In this document: in pieces, positions 7,933-16,032 of the stretch
How the letters are laid out: each line of letters begins with the position of its first letter
Position numbering within the stretch: the first letter of the stretch is position 1
NCBI GenBank assembly: GCA_029338835.1
Contig: JAQYBD010000070.1
Span: 1 to 42,998, forward strand
Direction of reading: 5' to 3'
Source of the DNA: Selenomonadaceae bacterium
GTDB taxonomy: Bacteria > Bacillota > Negativicutes > Selenomonadales > Selenomonadaceae
DNA length: 42,998 nucleotides
Position numbers and translations under genes: made by a program
The notes under the pieces: model-generated
Databases searched by the model: none
What the model was told of the DNA's origin: nothing
The model's input: the letters and a program-made list of their open reading frames with translations, nothing else

Positions 7933-8766
7933 TCAGAAAGCCGGGACGACAGCACCTTTGTATTTGTTGTTGATGAAATCCTTGATTTCCTGGCTGTGCA
8001 GGACTTTGATGAGTGCCTGGATTTCCGGGCGGTTCTCATCGCCGGCGCGTACGGCTACGATATTGACGTACGGGCTCGTGCTGTCTTCGATGAAGAGGGC
8101 ATCCTTCGTCGGGTCAAGCTGGATCTGCATAGCGAAGTTGGAGTTGATGACAGCAGCATCGACGTCGTCAAGCGTGCGCGGCACCTGAGCTGCTTCGACT
8201 TCCTGGAATTTGAAGTTCTTCGTGTTCTCGGCGATATCCTGGAGCGTTGCTTTCTCGTTGACACCGTCTTTGAGCTTCAGCAGACCGGCTTTCTGGAGCA
8301 GCAGCAGGGCGCGGCCGCCATTCGTCGGGTCGTTCGGGATGGAGATTGTAGCGCCATCTTTGAGATCCTTGAGATCCTTGACTTTCTTGGAATAGATGCC
8401 CATCGGCTCGATATGGACCCCGCCGGCATTCACGAGCTTGACGTCCTTGTGTTCTTCCATGAAGTTCTTGAGGTACGGTTCATGCTGGAAATAGTTGGCA
8501 TCGAGTTCCTTATCATTGAGAGCCAGGTTCGGTTGTACGTAATCGTTGAATTCAACGATATCGAGCGTGATGCCTTCTTTTTCGAGCAGCGGTTTGGCCG
8601 CTTCGAGGATTTCAGCGTGCGGGACAGACGTTGCGCCTACTTTTAGCGTTTTGGCACCGCTCGACTGAGCAGCACTTGACGAAGACGAGGACTGGCTGCC
8701 GCCGCAGCCGGCGAATGCCAGCGTCGCAACGACGAGCGCGGCGATGAGTGCGAATACTTTTTTCAT
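7933..8766 (-). CDS. metQ: Methionine ABC transporter substrate-binding lipoprotein MetQ
   Basis: This 277-residue lipoprotein of the NlpA/MetQ family captures D- or L-methionine for the MetNI importer. The signal peptide ends in the lipobox LAFAGC, followed by a Ser-rich linker. The family signature is clear: VGATSVPHAEIL, DIVEFNDYVQPN, ANYFQHEPYL, then SIPNDPTNGGRAL and AAVINSNFA. Length is normal. It is the last gene of metNIQ, 15 bases after metI, with AGGAGG before the start. The binding protein keeps the whole ligand-site framework, so methionine or a close analogue is the likely cargo. Confidence 0.95.
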   Translation of the reverse strand: MKKVFALIAALVVATLAFAGCGGSQSSSSSSAAQSSGAKTLKVGATSVPHAEILEAAKPLLEKEGITLDIVEFNDYVQPNLALNDKELDANYFQHEPYLKNFMEEHKDVKLVNAGGVHIEPMGIYSKKVKDLKDLKDGATISIPNDPTNGGRALLLLQKAGLLKLKDGVNEKATLQDIAENTKNFKFQEVEAAQVPRTLDDVDAAVINSNFAMQIQLDPTKDALFIEDSTSPYVNIVAVRAGDENRPEIQALIKVLHSQEIKDFINNKYKGAVVPAF

Positions 8767-8781
8767 GAATAAACCTCCTTT

Positions 8782-9435
8782 TTATCTCTTGTCCAGGCGT
8801 TTGGCCAGCGTGTTGCCGACGAACTGGACGAGTTGAACGAGTACGATGAGGATGATGACGGTGGCCAGCATGATTTCCGGGCGGAAGCGCTGGTAACCAT
8901 AGCGGATGGCCAGATCGCCGAGACCGCCGCCGCCGACGGCACCGGCCATGGCCGATTCGCCGACGAGACTGATGATGACCGTCGTGAGCTGTGCGACAAT
9001 CGAGGACATCGATTCGGGCAGCAGCACTTTCCAGATGATCTGAGCAGGCGTTGCACCCATGGACTGGGCTGCTTCAATGAGGCCGAACGGGACTTCCTTG
9101 AGGCTGGTTTCCACCTGGCGGCCGATGAATGGGATAGCTGCGATGACGAGCGGTACCATGGCAGCAGTCGTACCGATGGCCGTGCCGACGAGCAGACGCG
9201 TGAACGGGATGATGGCGACGAGCAGGATGATAAACGGGATCGAGCGGACGGCATTGACGACAGCACCGACTGTGCGATTGATTGCCGGAGATTCCAGGAT
9301 CTGTCCCTTGCTGGTCGTATGCAGCAGTACGCCGAGCGGCACGCCGATAACCGTAGCGATAATCATGGAGACGACGACCATGTAGACGGTCTCGCCGAGT
9401 GCTTTACTCAGCAGTGGAATCATGTCTGCGGACAT
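8782..9435 (-). CDS. metI: Methionine ABC transporter permease MetI
   Basis: This 217-residue inner-membrane permease has five hydrophobic segments, as usual for MetI. The coupling-helix region GRQVETSLKEVPFGLIEAAQSMGATPAQII is the EAA motif that docks on the MetN ATPase. The first hydrophobic segment starts near residue 14 (TVYMVVVSMIIATVIGVPLGVLL). Its start lies inside the 3' end of metN, a 32-base overlap that implies translational coupling. GGAGG lies upstream in the metN coding sequence. Confidence 0.95.
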   Translation of the reverse strand: MSADMIPLLSKALGETVYMVVVSMIIATVIGVPLGVLLHTTSKGQILESPAINRTVGAVVNAVRSIPFIILLVAIIPFTRLLVGTAIGTTAAMVPLVIAAIPFIGRQVETSLKEVPFGLIEAAQSMGATPAQIIWKVLLPESMSSIVAQLTTVIISLVGESAMAGAVGGGGLGDLAIRYGYQRFRPEIMLATVIILIVLVQLVQFVGNTLAKRLDKR

Positions 9436-10465
9436 AGCCGATCACCTCCTCCTTGAGATCTTTGCTGCGCAGGTATGCGATGGCTTCCTCGACTTTCTGA
9501 TCCGGCCCCGTGACCCCGATGATCATGCGACCGAACGGTGTACTCTTGATCTGGTCGAGATTGCCGAAGAGCATCGTGACCTCGATTTCTGGGAATTTGC
9601 GGATCATGCCGGCAAGAACCGGATCGTCGGCCGATTCACCGATGAAGGTCAGGCGCAGCAGCAGATAAGCACCGGGAACCGGATCCTTGGAGACGGCACC
9701 GCCGCGGAACGCTGCGGGCAGATCATTCGAGAGCAGTACGCTGATGAAATCCTTCGTGATGGGCTCCTGCGGGTTCGTGAAGACATCAAGTACCGTCCCC
9801 TGCTCCGCGATGACGCCATTCTCGATGACGGCGACCTTGTCGCAGATATCCTTGATGACCTGCATCTCGTGCGTGATGACGACAACCGTCAGCGAGAGCT
9901 TGCGGTTGATGCTCTGGATGAGTTCGAGGATGGAGCGGGTGGTCTGCGGGTCAAGCGCACTCGTGGCCTCGTCGCAGAGCAGGACCTTTGGCTCGCTCGC
10001 AAGTGCTCTGGCGATGCCGACACGCTGCTTCTGGCCACCGGAGAGCTGGGATGGATACTGCTGTGCCTTGTCAGCGAGGCCGACGAGTTCCAGCAGGGGC
10101 TCCACTTTCTTGCGGATTTCGGCTTCCGGCGTGTGGGACAAGCGCAGCGGGAAAGCGATGTTATCATAGACCGTTGATGTACTCAGCAGGTTGAAGTGCT
10201 GGAAGATCATGCCGATGTTCTTGCGGGCTTTGCGCAGTTCCTTATCGCTCATGGCAGTCATATCCTGGCCGTCCACGATGACTTTGCCGGCCGTGGGGCG
10301 TTCCAGCATGTTGATGCAGCGGATCAGGGTTGATTTGCCGGCACCGCTGAGACCGATGATGCCGTATATCTCACCGCGCTCAATTGTCAGGTCGATGCCC
10401 TTGAGGGCTTTTACGGGGCCTGAAGGGCTGTCATACGTCTTTTCTATGTGAGACAGCTGAATCAT
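9404..10465 (-). CDS. metN: Methionine ABC transporter ATPase MetN
   Basis: This 353-residue ATPase drives methionine import with MetI and MetQ. Motifs in order are Walker A GLSGAGKST (about residues 37-45), Q-loop FQHFNLL, signature LSGGQKQRVGIARAL, Walker B VLLCDEATSALDP and switch His in VVITHEM. After about residue 260 a C-terminal NIL domain follows (LRLTFIGESADDPVL and onward); in MetN this domain binds methionine and inhibits uptake when the cell has enough. GGAGG lies 10 bases before the ATG. It is the first gene of the operon, behind a consensus promoter; no S-box or other SAM riboswitch fits in the short leader. Confidence 0.96.
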   Translation of the reverse strand: MIQLSHIEKTYDSPSGPVKALKGIDLTIERGEIYGIIGLSGAGKSTLIRCINMLERPTAGKVIVDGQDMTAMSDKELRKARKNIGMIFQHFNLLSTSTVYDNIAFPLRLSHTPEAEIRKKVEPLLELVGLADKAQQYPSQLSGGQKQRVGIARALASEPKVLLCDEATSALDPQTTRSILELIQSINRKLSLTVVVITHEMQVIKDICDKVAVIENGVIAEQGTVLDVFTNPQEPITKDFISVLLSNDLPAAFRGGAVSKDPVPGAYLLLRLTFIGESADDPVLAGMIRKFPEIEVTMLFGNLDQIKSTPFGRMIIGVTGPDQKVEEAIAYLRSKDLKEEVIGYVRRHDSTAE

Positions 10466-10507
10466 ATAGCGCCTTACCTCCTAATCATATTAATCTTATA
10501 TGTTTTG

Positions 10508-10536
10508 ATACTAGCATATGCAGGATGACTTGTCAA
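10508..10536 (-). promoter_or_regulatory. metNIQ promoter
   Basis: On the minus strand a perfect TTGACA (10531-10536), a 17-base spacer and TAGTAT (10508-10513) form a strong promoter. Transcription would start near 10501, giving a leader of only about 35 bases. The spacer contains the palindrome GCATATGC (10514-10521), and the related GCATATAC lies at 10552-10559. These are candidate operator sites. Confidence 0.75.
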
Positions 10537-10615
10537 CAACAAGCTGATGCAGCATATACATTATAAGAAGTATTATATCATCAAATGTTTATCTCTCCTA
10601 GACATTGGTCACAAT

Positions 10616-10633
10616 TCATGAAAATTTTCATGA
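10616..10633. promoter_or_regulatory. Perfect 18-bp palindrome in the divergent metN / DUF3793 region
   Basis: TCATGAAAATTTTCATGA is a perfect palindrome ending 6 bases before the -35 box of the DUF3793-flavodoxin promoter. Its position fits a binding site for an activator or a second repressor. It contains no spacer, so it is unlikely to act as an RNA hairpin. Confidence 0.55.
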
Positions 10634-10638
10634 GATGT

Positions 10639-10668
10639 ATTGCAAATGATAATTACTTGCAATATAAT
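10639..10668 (+). promoter_or_regulatory. DUF3793-flavodoxin promoter overlapped by a Fur-like palindrome
   Basis: TTGCAA (10640-10645), a 17-base spacer and perfect TATAAT (10663-10668) form a promoter. A 25-bp imperfect palindrome (10639-10663), with outer arms ATTGCAA/TTGCAAT and the core TGATAATTA, covers the promoter from the -35 to the edge of the -10. The TGATAAT half-site resembles a Fur box, and repression of a flavodoxin gene by iron would make sense. Identification as Fur is an inference. Confidence 0.6.
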
Positions 10669-10721
10669 ACGAGTGTAGGATAATCTTGTATGAGTATGGA
10701 TCTTTTGGAGGAGGGGTTGTT

Positions 10722-11291
10722 TTGGGGCGGAAAGGATTCGAGCAGCTGCTCGGCTTTCATGCAGCACCTTTATTTGCCGGCATCAAGTCCGCATGCCTGC
10801 TGTCGTTTCGCCGCAGTGCGTTTGAGGACTTTGATGCATTGCTGGCTGAGTATGAAACGTGTTTCCACTGCAAGGGGATTGAGGTATTCCGTGTGGCAGA
10901 AGGGGAGGAGTACGTACTCCTGCTTTTTTACCGGCCCGCCATCCTTTGGCGCCGCTTGCAGGAACCGGAGGTCCAGGCCGTATTGGCGCAGTATGGGTAT
11001 GGCCGCCAGGACAGCCTCTGGGGGTATCTGGACCATTTGCAGGCACGCATGAGACTGCGCAAATCCTTTCCGCATGAAATCGGGCTTTTTCTTGATTACC
11101 CGGTGGGAGATGTTGTATCATTTATCACACACAAAGGCCGGGATTTTTGTTATAGTGGTTACTGGAAAGTCTATGTGAATGAAGAGGAAACGAGAGCCCT
11201 CTTTGCGCGCTATGCCCGCTGCAGCGAGGAATTCTGTTCCCGCCTGGAGAAGGGCTGTGCATTCCCGGATCTCGTGCAGGCCATTTCATAG
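10722..11291 (+). CDS. DUF3793 family protein
   Basis: This protein of about 189 residues belongs to the uncharacterised DUF3793 family of Firmicutes. The typical C-terminal block HEIGLFLDYPVGDVVSFITHKG followed by YSGYWKVY is present, as is the central FHCKGIEVF region. No signal peptide or membrane segment is visible, so it is probably cytoplasmic. I chose the TTG at 10722 because GGAGGAGGGG lies 5 bases before it; an upstream in-frame TTG at 10686 has no such site. A flavodoxin gene follows 27 bases after its stop. The promoter carries a Fur-like palindrome, so a role in iron-limited metabolism is a reasonable guess, but no function is known to me. Confidence 0.8.
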   Translation: MGRKGFEQLLGFHAAPLFAGIKSACLLSFRRSAFEDFDALLAEYETCFHCKGIEVFRVAEGEEYVLLLFYRPAILWRRLQEPEVQAVLAQYGYGRQDSLWGYLDHLQARMRLRKSFPHEIGLFLDYPVGDVVSFITHKGRDFCYSGYWKVYVNEEETRALFARYARCSEEFCSRLEKGCAFPDLVQAIS

Positions 11292-11318
11292 AAAACAGTC
11301 AAAACAGGAGGTTTTATC

Positions 11319-11750
11319 ATGAGCAAAGTAGCAGTCATCTATTGGAGCGGTACGGGCAACACCGAAGCGATGGCACAGTCGGTCAAAGCAGGGGCAGAAA
11401 AAGCAGGGGCTGCTGTAGACCTTTTTGAACTCGAATCCTTCCCTGCCGGGCAGTTTGCGGATTACGACGCGTTCCTGTTCGGTTGCCCGGCCATGGGCAA
11501 TGAGGAACTGGAAGAAAGCGCCTATGAGCCGTTCTTTGCTTCCATTGAGGATAAGCTTTCCGGTGTGCCTGTCGGCCTGTTCGGTTCTTACGGCTGGGGC
11601 GGCGGTGCCTGGATGGAGGAATGGGCTGAGCGCGTGCGCAAGGACGGAGCCAAGCTTATCGGTGACGGCCTTGCCATCGAGAATGCGCCTGCTGATGAAG
11701 ACCTGGCCAAGTGCGAAGCCCTGGGCCAAGAAGTGGCAGCTGCCATCTGA
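11319..11750 (+). CDS. Short-chain flavodoxin
   Basis: This 143-residue flavodoxin is an FMN-dependent electron carrier that can replace ferredoxin when iron is short. The phosphate-binding loop YWSGTGNTEAMA is at residues 8-19, and the FMN-stacking regions are FGCPAMGNEELEE (around 54-66) and GSYGWGGGAWMEEW (around 89-102). Length is normal for the short-chain class. AGGAGG lies 9 bases before the ATG. It is second in a two-gene unit with the DUF3793 gene and is followed by a strong hairpin terminator. Confidence 0.93.
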   Translation: MSKVAVIYWSGTGNTEAMAQSVKAGAEKAGAAVDLFELESFPAGQFADYDAFLFGCPAMGNEELEESAYEPFFASIEDKLSGVPVGLFGSYGWGGGAWMEEWAERVRKDGAKLIGDGLAIENAPADEDLAKCEALGQEVAAAI

Positions 11751-11778
11751 CCCACGAAACACTGTGGATGCCTTTTCG

Positions 11779-11818
11779 CAAGCTCTCTGCGCATGATACG
11801 CGCAGAGAGCTTGTTTCG
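11779..11818 (+). terminator. Terminator after flavodoxin
   Basis: A perfect 14-bp stem, CAAGCTCTCTGCGC/GCGCAGAGAGCTTG with a seven-base loop, is followed by TTTC. Confidence 0.85.
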
Positions 11819-11876
11819 TATCCGCTCGTCTCAGGCAATGCAGATGCTTTGCTGGCTATTAAAAAAATAAAACATA

Positions 11877-11905
11877 TTGACAAAGTATACTTTTGACGAT
11901 AGACT
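11877..11905 (+). promoter_or_regulatory. Promoter for the binding-protein / mmuM operon
   Basis: Perfect TTGACA (11877-11882), a 17-base spacer and TAGACT (11900-11905). The spacer begins with the palindrome AAGTATACTT (11883-11892), a possible operator. The predicted start near 11912 leaves a leader of about 58 bases. Confidence 0.7.
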
Positions 11906-11969
11906 GGTCATACGGTATTTACAGAGTTACAATGTTTTTAGGCTAGGAAGATTAGAAGGTGCATGTCTT

Positions 11970-12767
11970 ATGAAACGATGGGGTATTTTGACAGGGCTTT
12001 TGCTCCTGCTGGTGGTTCTCTTTACAGGATGTGGCGCGAGTAACAGTGCGGGAAGTTCTTCGGGGAAGCAGATCCTGCGCGTGGGGATGGATGCCAGCTA
12101 TCCGCCGTTTGGTTCGCAGGATCAGGATACGCAGGATTACGTCGGTTACGATGTGGATATCATCCGCGCCATCGGCGAGGAAGAAGGCTTTGAGGTCCAG
12201 ATCAGCAATCGTTCCTTCGATGGCCTGATCCCCGCACTGCAGTCGCATGATATCGATGTGGCCATCAATGATATCACAATCACGGATGAACGACGTCAGA
12301 ATGTCGATTTCTCGAAGCGTTACTACATCGCCGGCCTTGGTGCCGTGGTCAAGGCGGACAACGATACCATCCATACGGCAAAAGACCTTGAGGGCAAGAC
12401 GCTTGGCGTCTCCATCGGTTCGACGGGAGAAGAAGCGGCCCGCAAGATCCCGGGAGCCAATGTCCGTGTTTTCAATGCCATCAATGAGGCATTCCTTGAA
12501 GTGCAGAACGGCGGTGTCGATGCCGTCATCAACGATATCCCCACGAATGAATATTATGTCAGCCATACGGGCGGCCAGGGCGTGCGCACGGCAGAACTCG
12601 CTTTGACGCGCGAGGATCTTGGCATCGCCGTTCTCAAGGGCAATACGGAACTGCTGGATAAGATTGACGATGGTCTGGCCAAGCTCAAGAAGAATGGCAA
12701 ATTCACGGCAATCTACAAGAAATGGTTTGGCAAGGAGCCGCCTGCTGAGCTGCTTCAGGACGAATGA
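11970..12767 (+). CDS. Amino-acid ABC transporter substrate-binding lipoprotein (orphan)
   Basis: This 265-residue lipoprotein of the polar-amino-acid binding family (SBP_bac_3) should capture an amino acid outside the cell. The start at 11970 gives a proper lipoprotein signal, MKRWGILTGLLLLLVVLFTGC, with lipobox LFTGC. The frame is open upstream, but that extension has no signal character. Family features are RVGMDASYPPFG, YVGYDVDIIRAI, DGLIPALQSHDIDVAINDITIT and TLGVSIGSTGEEAA. No permease or ATPase gene is next to it, so it must share a transporter encoded elsewhere or act as a sensor. The next gene, a homocysteine S-methyltransferase, starts 26 bases after its stop, which hints at methionine, S-methylmethionine or another sulfur amino acid as ligand. 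The ligand is not readable from the sequence. Confidence 0.88.
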   Translation: MKRWGILTGLLLLLVVLFTGCGASNSAGSSSGKQILRVGMDASYPPFGSQDQDTQDYVGYDVDIIRAIGEEEGFEVQISNRSFDGLIPALQSHDIDVAINDITITDERRQNVDFSKRYYIAGLGAVVKADNDTIHTAKDLEGKTLGVSIGSTGEEAARKIPGANVRVFNAINEAFLEVQNGGVDAVINDIPTNEYYVSHTGGQGVRTAELALTREDLGIAVLKGNTELLDKIDDGLAKLKKNGKFTAIYKKWFGKEPPAELLQDE

Positions 12768-12793
12768 GGAATGTTGAGAAGGGAAGAGATGAA

Positions 12794-13729
12794 ATGAATG
12801 TCATCGCATCGTATTTGCAGAAGTATCCGCTCGTAGTGCTGGATGGTGCATTCGGCACGGAGCTTGCGCGGCGCGGATTCGACACGAATGATGAACTCTG
12901 GTCGGCCAAGGCTTTGTTTGAGCAGCCGGGACTCGTCAAGGCAGTCCATTATGATTATTATGCCGCTGGTGCCGATATCTCGACGAGTGCGAGCTATCAG
13001 GCAACGGTCGAAGGTTTCGAGAAAAAAGGCTTTTCGCGTGAACAGGCAAAGGGACTCATCGTGCGTTCTGTGCAGCTCGTGCAGCAGGCACGCGATGAAT
13101 TCTGGCAGACACAGGCTCCCGCTGGCCGTCCGCGGCCACTGGCAGCCGCTTCGGTCGGCCCTTACGGGGCTTATCTGGCGGATGGCTCAGAATATCGCGG
13201 CGATTATCGTGCGAGCCGTGCAGAACTCGCGGATTTCCATGCGGAGCGTCTGGATCTGCTGGCAGGAGCTGATCCGGATATCCTTGCCATCGAGACGATC
13301 CCGCTGCTTGAAGAAGCACTGGCCGTACTCGATGACCTCAAGCGTCATCCGGAAGCGGGCGCCTGGGTTTCGTTCTCCTGTGCCGACGACATGCATACTT
13401 GCGGCGGTGATGATGTGGCGGATTGCGCGCGCCTGCTCGACAAGAATCCGCAGGTTGCAGCCATCGGCGTCAACTGCACGGCTCCGCAGTATGTGGCCGG
13501 TCTGGTCGAGCGCATCCATGCACATACGGAAAAGCCTGTTGTCGTTTATCCGAATACGGGTGAGACATACGATGCAGTGACGAAGACCTGGCATGGCAGC
13601 GAGGTTCCTTACCATGGCTATGTGCGCCAGTGGTATCAGGCTGGAGCGCGTCTGATTGGCGGCTGCTGCCGCACGACTCCGGACGATATCCGCGGTATTG
13701 CGGAACTGCGTCAGCAGCTGTTAAAATGA
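12794..13729 (+). CDS. mmuM: Homocysteine S-methyltransferase MmuM
   Basis: This 311-residue zinc enzyme moves a methyl group from S-methylmethionine (or SAM) to homocysteine, making methionine. The N-terminal block VVLDGAFGTELARRG and the three zinc-ligand cysteines (GVNCTAPQY near residue 225 and GGCCRTTPDDI near 295) are all present. ATG 12794 follows GGGAAGAG; an in-frame ATG at 12764 lies within the preceding stop region and has no ribosome site. The gene directly follows the orphan binding protein, and metNIQ lies upstream on the other strand, so this area appears to hold methionine acquisition and recycling. Confidence 0.93.
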   Translation: MNVIASYLQKYPLVVLDGAFGTELARRGFDTNDELWSAKALFEQPGLVKAVHYDYYAAGADISTSASYQATVEGFEKKGFSREQAKGLIVRSVQLVQQARDEFWQTQAPAGRPRPLAAASVGPYGAYLADGSEYRGDYRASRAELADFHAERLDLLAGADPDILAIETIPLLEEALAVLDDLKRHPEAGAWVSFSCADDMHTCGGDDVADCARLLDKNPQVAAIGVNCTAPQYVAGLVERIHAHTEKPVVVYPNTGETYDAVTKTWHGSEVPYHGYVRQWYQAGARLIGGCCRTTPDDIRGIAELRQQLLK

Positions 13730-13744
13730 TAGAGGGGTGATAAC

Positions 13745-14209
13745 GTGATTTTTTCATCAATCTATGCCAAAGAGAAAAGCACTGTATTTCCGGCAGCTAT
13801 CGAGAAAGCTCTGGACTATTTGAACGCGCATGATTTCACGAAGATGGAACCCGGCACGTACGAGATCCAGGGCAGGGACATCTACGCGCAGGTCTTTGAT
13901 GCTGAAACGAAACCGGCTGAACAGCAGCGTCCGGAAGCACATGAGAAGTTCGTCGACGTGCAGTTCTTGGCCTCTGGGCAGGAAAAACTGGGCTTTGCGC
14001 CGGATACGGGCAACTATGAAGTGGCGGAACGTTTTGCAGAACGAGACCTCATCTTCTACAAGGACGTGGAACATGAAGGTTTTATCGAAGCATCTCCCGG
14101 CTGCTTCAGTATTTTCTTCCCGGAAGATGTGCATCGTCCGGCCTGTGCAGTGAAAGAACCGATGACGATCCGCAAAGTCGTCGTCAAAATCAACAAGGAC
14201 TTGCTGTAA
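13745..14209 (+). CDS. YhcH/YjgK/YiaL (DUF386) family protein
   Basis: This 154-residue cytoplasmic cupin-like protein belongs to the YhcH/YjgK/YiaL family, whose members occur in sialic acid, gulonate and other sugar operons as putative anomerases or isomerases. Recognisable parts are EAHEKFVDVQFLASGQEKLGF, which holds the metal-ligand His/Glu of the family, and FSIFFPEDVHRPAC with a second His, then KVVVKI near the end. Length is typical. GAGGGG stands before the ATG, and the gene begins 15 bases after mmuM, so they are probably co-transcribed although the link to methionine is unclear. A bidirectional terminator follows. Confidence 0.88.
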   Translation: MIFSSIYAKEKSTVFPAAIEKALDYLNAHDFTKMEPGTYEIQGRDIYAQVFDAETKPAEQQRPEAHEKFVDVQFLASGQEKLGFAPDTGNYEVAERFAERDLIFYKDVEHEGFIEASPGCFSIFFPEDVHRPACAVKEPMTIRKVVVKINKDLL

Positions 14210-14260
14210 GCTGCCCCGTTGGATAAGCCTGGGATGGATATCCCAGGTGTTGGAGCAAAC

Positions 14261-14300
14261 AAAAAGGTGATTGACAGGAAAATCGGTCAATCACCTTTTT
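14261..14300. terminator. Bidirectional terminator between yhcH-like gene and the MFS gene
   Basis: A perfect 15-bp stem, AAAAAGGTGATTGAC with its complement and a ten-base loop, has T runs on both strands and serves two convergent genes. A smaller hairpin, CCTGGGA-N6-TCCCAGG, precedes it at 14228-14247. Confidence 0.93.
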
Positions 14301-14314
14301 TATCTGTGTGCTTT

Positions 14315-15667
14315 TTATGCTTCGGTTCCCAGCTTGGACGGTTCTGCCTGGACATGATCCGCGGCAAAGACATTCTTGCGCTGGCCGTTGAGCTTGTACT
14401 GGATGGTCAGCACGAGCAGGCCGGAGACGAACATGGCGGCGCCCATGATGTAGTAGCCGGCGGCGAAGGAACCCGTATTTACCTTCACCCAGGCCATCAT
14501 GTTCGGGCCGACCCAGCCGCCGAGGTTGCCGCAGGAATTGATGAGGGCCACAGAACCGGCAGCTGCAGGACCCGTGAGGAACGTCGTCGGGATGGTCCAC
14601 CAGACGCCCATGGCGGCATGGATGCCGATGGCGGAGAGGCAGACAAGCGCGAGAGCGACAGGCAGGCTCTGCGCGAAGGGGGAGAGGCCAAGGCCGATGG
14701 CGCCGACAAAGAGGGTGAGGGCGACATGCCAGACCTTATCTCCCGTCTTGGTGGCTGTCTTGCTGATGATGAGCTGCACGATGAGGGCTGCCGTCATCGG
14801 GATGGCGATGGCACCGCCGAGCAGGGACGTGGACAGGCCGGAAAGTTCTTTGAGGACGGTCGGCATCCAGAAGTAGAAGCCCCAGAACCCGACGACCCAG
14901 AGGAAATAGATGAGGCAGAGCTTGAGGACTTTCGGGTCATGGAAGGCCTCAAGGACCGTGTATTTCTTGCGGGACTGCATGGCAGCCTGTTCTTTGTTGA
15001 AGTTATCCGTCAGATATTTTTTCTCATCAGCTGTCAGCCAGCTGACCTGGTCCGGACGATCTTTGACGCAGAAGAAGAAGAAAGCAGCGAAGGCCAGTGC
15101 CGGGATGGCTTCAAGGATGAAGAGTTCTTGCCAGCCGTGCAGGCCAAAGAAGGAGCTTTCGAGCAACACGCCGGCAATCGGGGCACCGATGATATTCGAG
15201 AGCAGCAGCGACGTCAGCATGAGGCTCGTGGCGCGGGCGCGTTCCCCAGCAGTGAACCAGCGCGGGAAGAGTACGGAGTAGATGACCGGGTAGAGACTGG
15301 CTTCGGAAGCGCCCAGGAGGAAGCGGCAGAGGAAGAACTGGAACTCGGTCGAGATGAAGGCCATGAATACGCAGACAAGGCCCCAGGTGAACATGATGCG
15401 GGCAATCCACTTCGTCGCGGAGAAATGAGAGGCTACGAGTGAGCCGGGAATCTCGAAGATCAGGTAACCGACGAAGAAGATGCCGGCGCCCATGCCGAAG
15501 ACTTCCGGCGTGATCCAGGGAAGATCGGCCGTCATCGTGAGCTTGGCATAAGCGACATTGACGCGGTCGATGCAGGCAATGATCGAGACGAGGAAGACCG
15601 GCAGGATGATGCGCCAGTCGCGTGCCCGTTTCAAGCGTGCGAGATCAACGTTTGCTGCATGTTCCAT
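14315..15667 (-). CDS. MFS transporter, anion:cation symporter (ACS) family-like
   Basis: This 450-residue inner-membrane permease has about twelve hydrophobic segments. N-terminal features of the ACS branch are RVNVAYAKLTM in the first helix loop, YLIFEIPGSLVASHFSATKWIARIM, and RFLLGASEASLYPVIYSVLFPRWF, a pattern seen in hexuronate, tartrate and 4-hydroxyphenylacetate permeases. A long central loop (VKDRPDQVSWLTADEKKYL) separates the two halves. GGAGGT lies 6 bases before the ATG. The gene stands alone behind a full T-box leader, so its expression should rise when a particular tRNA is uncharged. That points to an amino acid or related acid as cargo, unlike the organic acids usual for this family. 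The cargo is unknown. Confidence 0.88.
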   Translation of the reverse strand: MEHAANVDLARLKRARDWRIILPVFLVSIIACIDRVNVAYAKLTMTADLPWITPEVFGMGAGIFFVGYLIFEIPGSLVASHFSATKWIARIMFTWGLVCVFMAFISTEFQFFLCRFLLGASEASLYPVIYSVLFPRWFTAGERARATSLMLTSLLLSNIIGAPIAGVLLESSFFGLHGWQELFILEAIPALAFAAFFFFCVKDRPDQVSWLTADEKKYLTDNFNKEQAAMQSRKKYTVLEAFHDPKVLKLCLIYFLWVVGFWGFYFWMPTVLKELSGLSTSLLGGAIAIPMTAALIVQLIISKTATKTGDKVWHVALTLFVGAIGLGLSPFAQSLPVALALVCLSAIGIHAAMGVWWTIPTTFLTGPAAAGSVALINSCGNLGGWVGPNMMAWVKVNTGSFAAGYYIMGAAMFVSGLLVLTIQYKLNGQRKNVFAADHVQAEPSKLGTEA

Positions 15668-15719
15668 AATGATACCTCCAAGAAGAAATATAGAAAGAAT
15701 AAAAGCTTTGGCTGAAAAT

Positions 15720-16027
15720 AAAAAATCCGTCCCTGCAAAGGGACGGATTTGATTTCCGCGTTACCACCCAAGTTCCGTGCATAAGCACGACGCTCTGACG
15801 TACTCAGGTAATTCGATTCACGACGTACCATCATACGCGGCTCCTGTAACGGGGAGCAGTCGTGGCCGCTTACTTTTGGTTCAGCGCCATACCTCGAGGA
15901 TGATTTTCAGCTTCCCGCTCATCTCCGGCTTTCACCATACCCGGCTCGCTATGCATCAGCGTGGGAAACGTACTCTTTCCTGTCATCGGTTGTTTTTGAT
16001 ATAAGGACTCTTGTTTTTTGACTACGT
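15720..16027 (-). promoter_or_regulatory. T-box riboswitch, probable isoleucine specifier
   Basis: On the minus strand all main T-box parts can be seen in order. Stem I has AGCGAG and the distal-loop block GGTGAAAGCCGG. The specifier loop has AGTA opposite GAA. The GTAAGCGGCCACG and CCGTTACAGG regions follow, then the T-box sequence TGGGTGGTAACGCGG (15756-15770) and an 11-bp terminator (15723-15750, AAATCCGTCCC arm) with a T run. After GAA the specifier loop reads AATCA, so the codon is ATC (Ile, 15902-15904) or, one base earlier, AAT (Asn). ATC is followed by the expected purine. The T-box bulge is UGGU, which pairs with discriminator A73 as in tRNA-Ile, not G73 as in tRNA-Asn. Presence is near certain; Ile is the better reading. 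Confidence 0.93.
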
Positions 16028-16032
16028 GTCAT

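Noticed and set aside
10686..10721. Longer start for the DUF3793 protein at TTG 10686
   Set aside because: It lacks a ribosome site, whereas GGAGGAGGGG fits TTG 10722.
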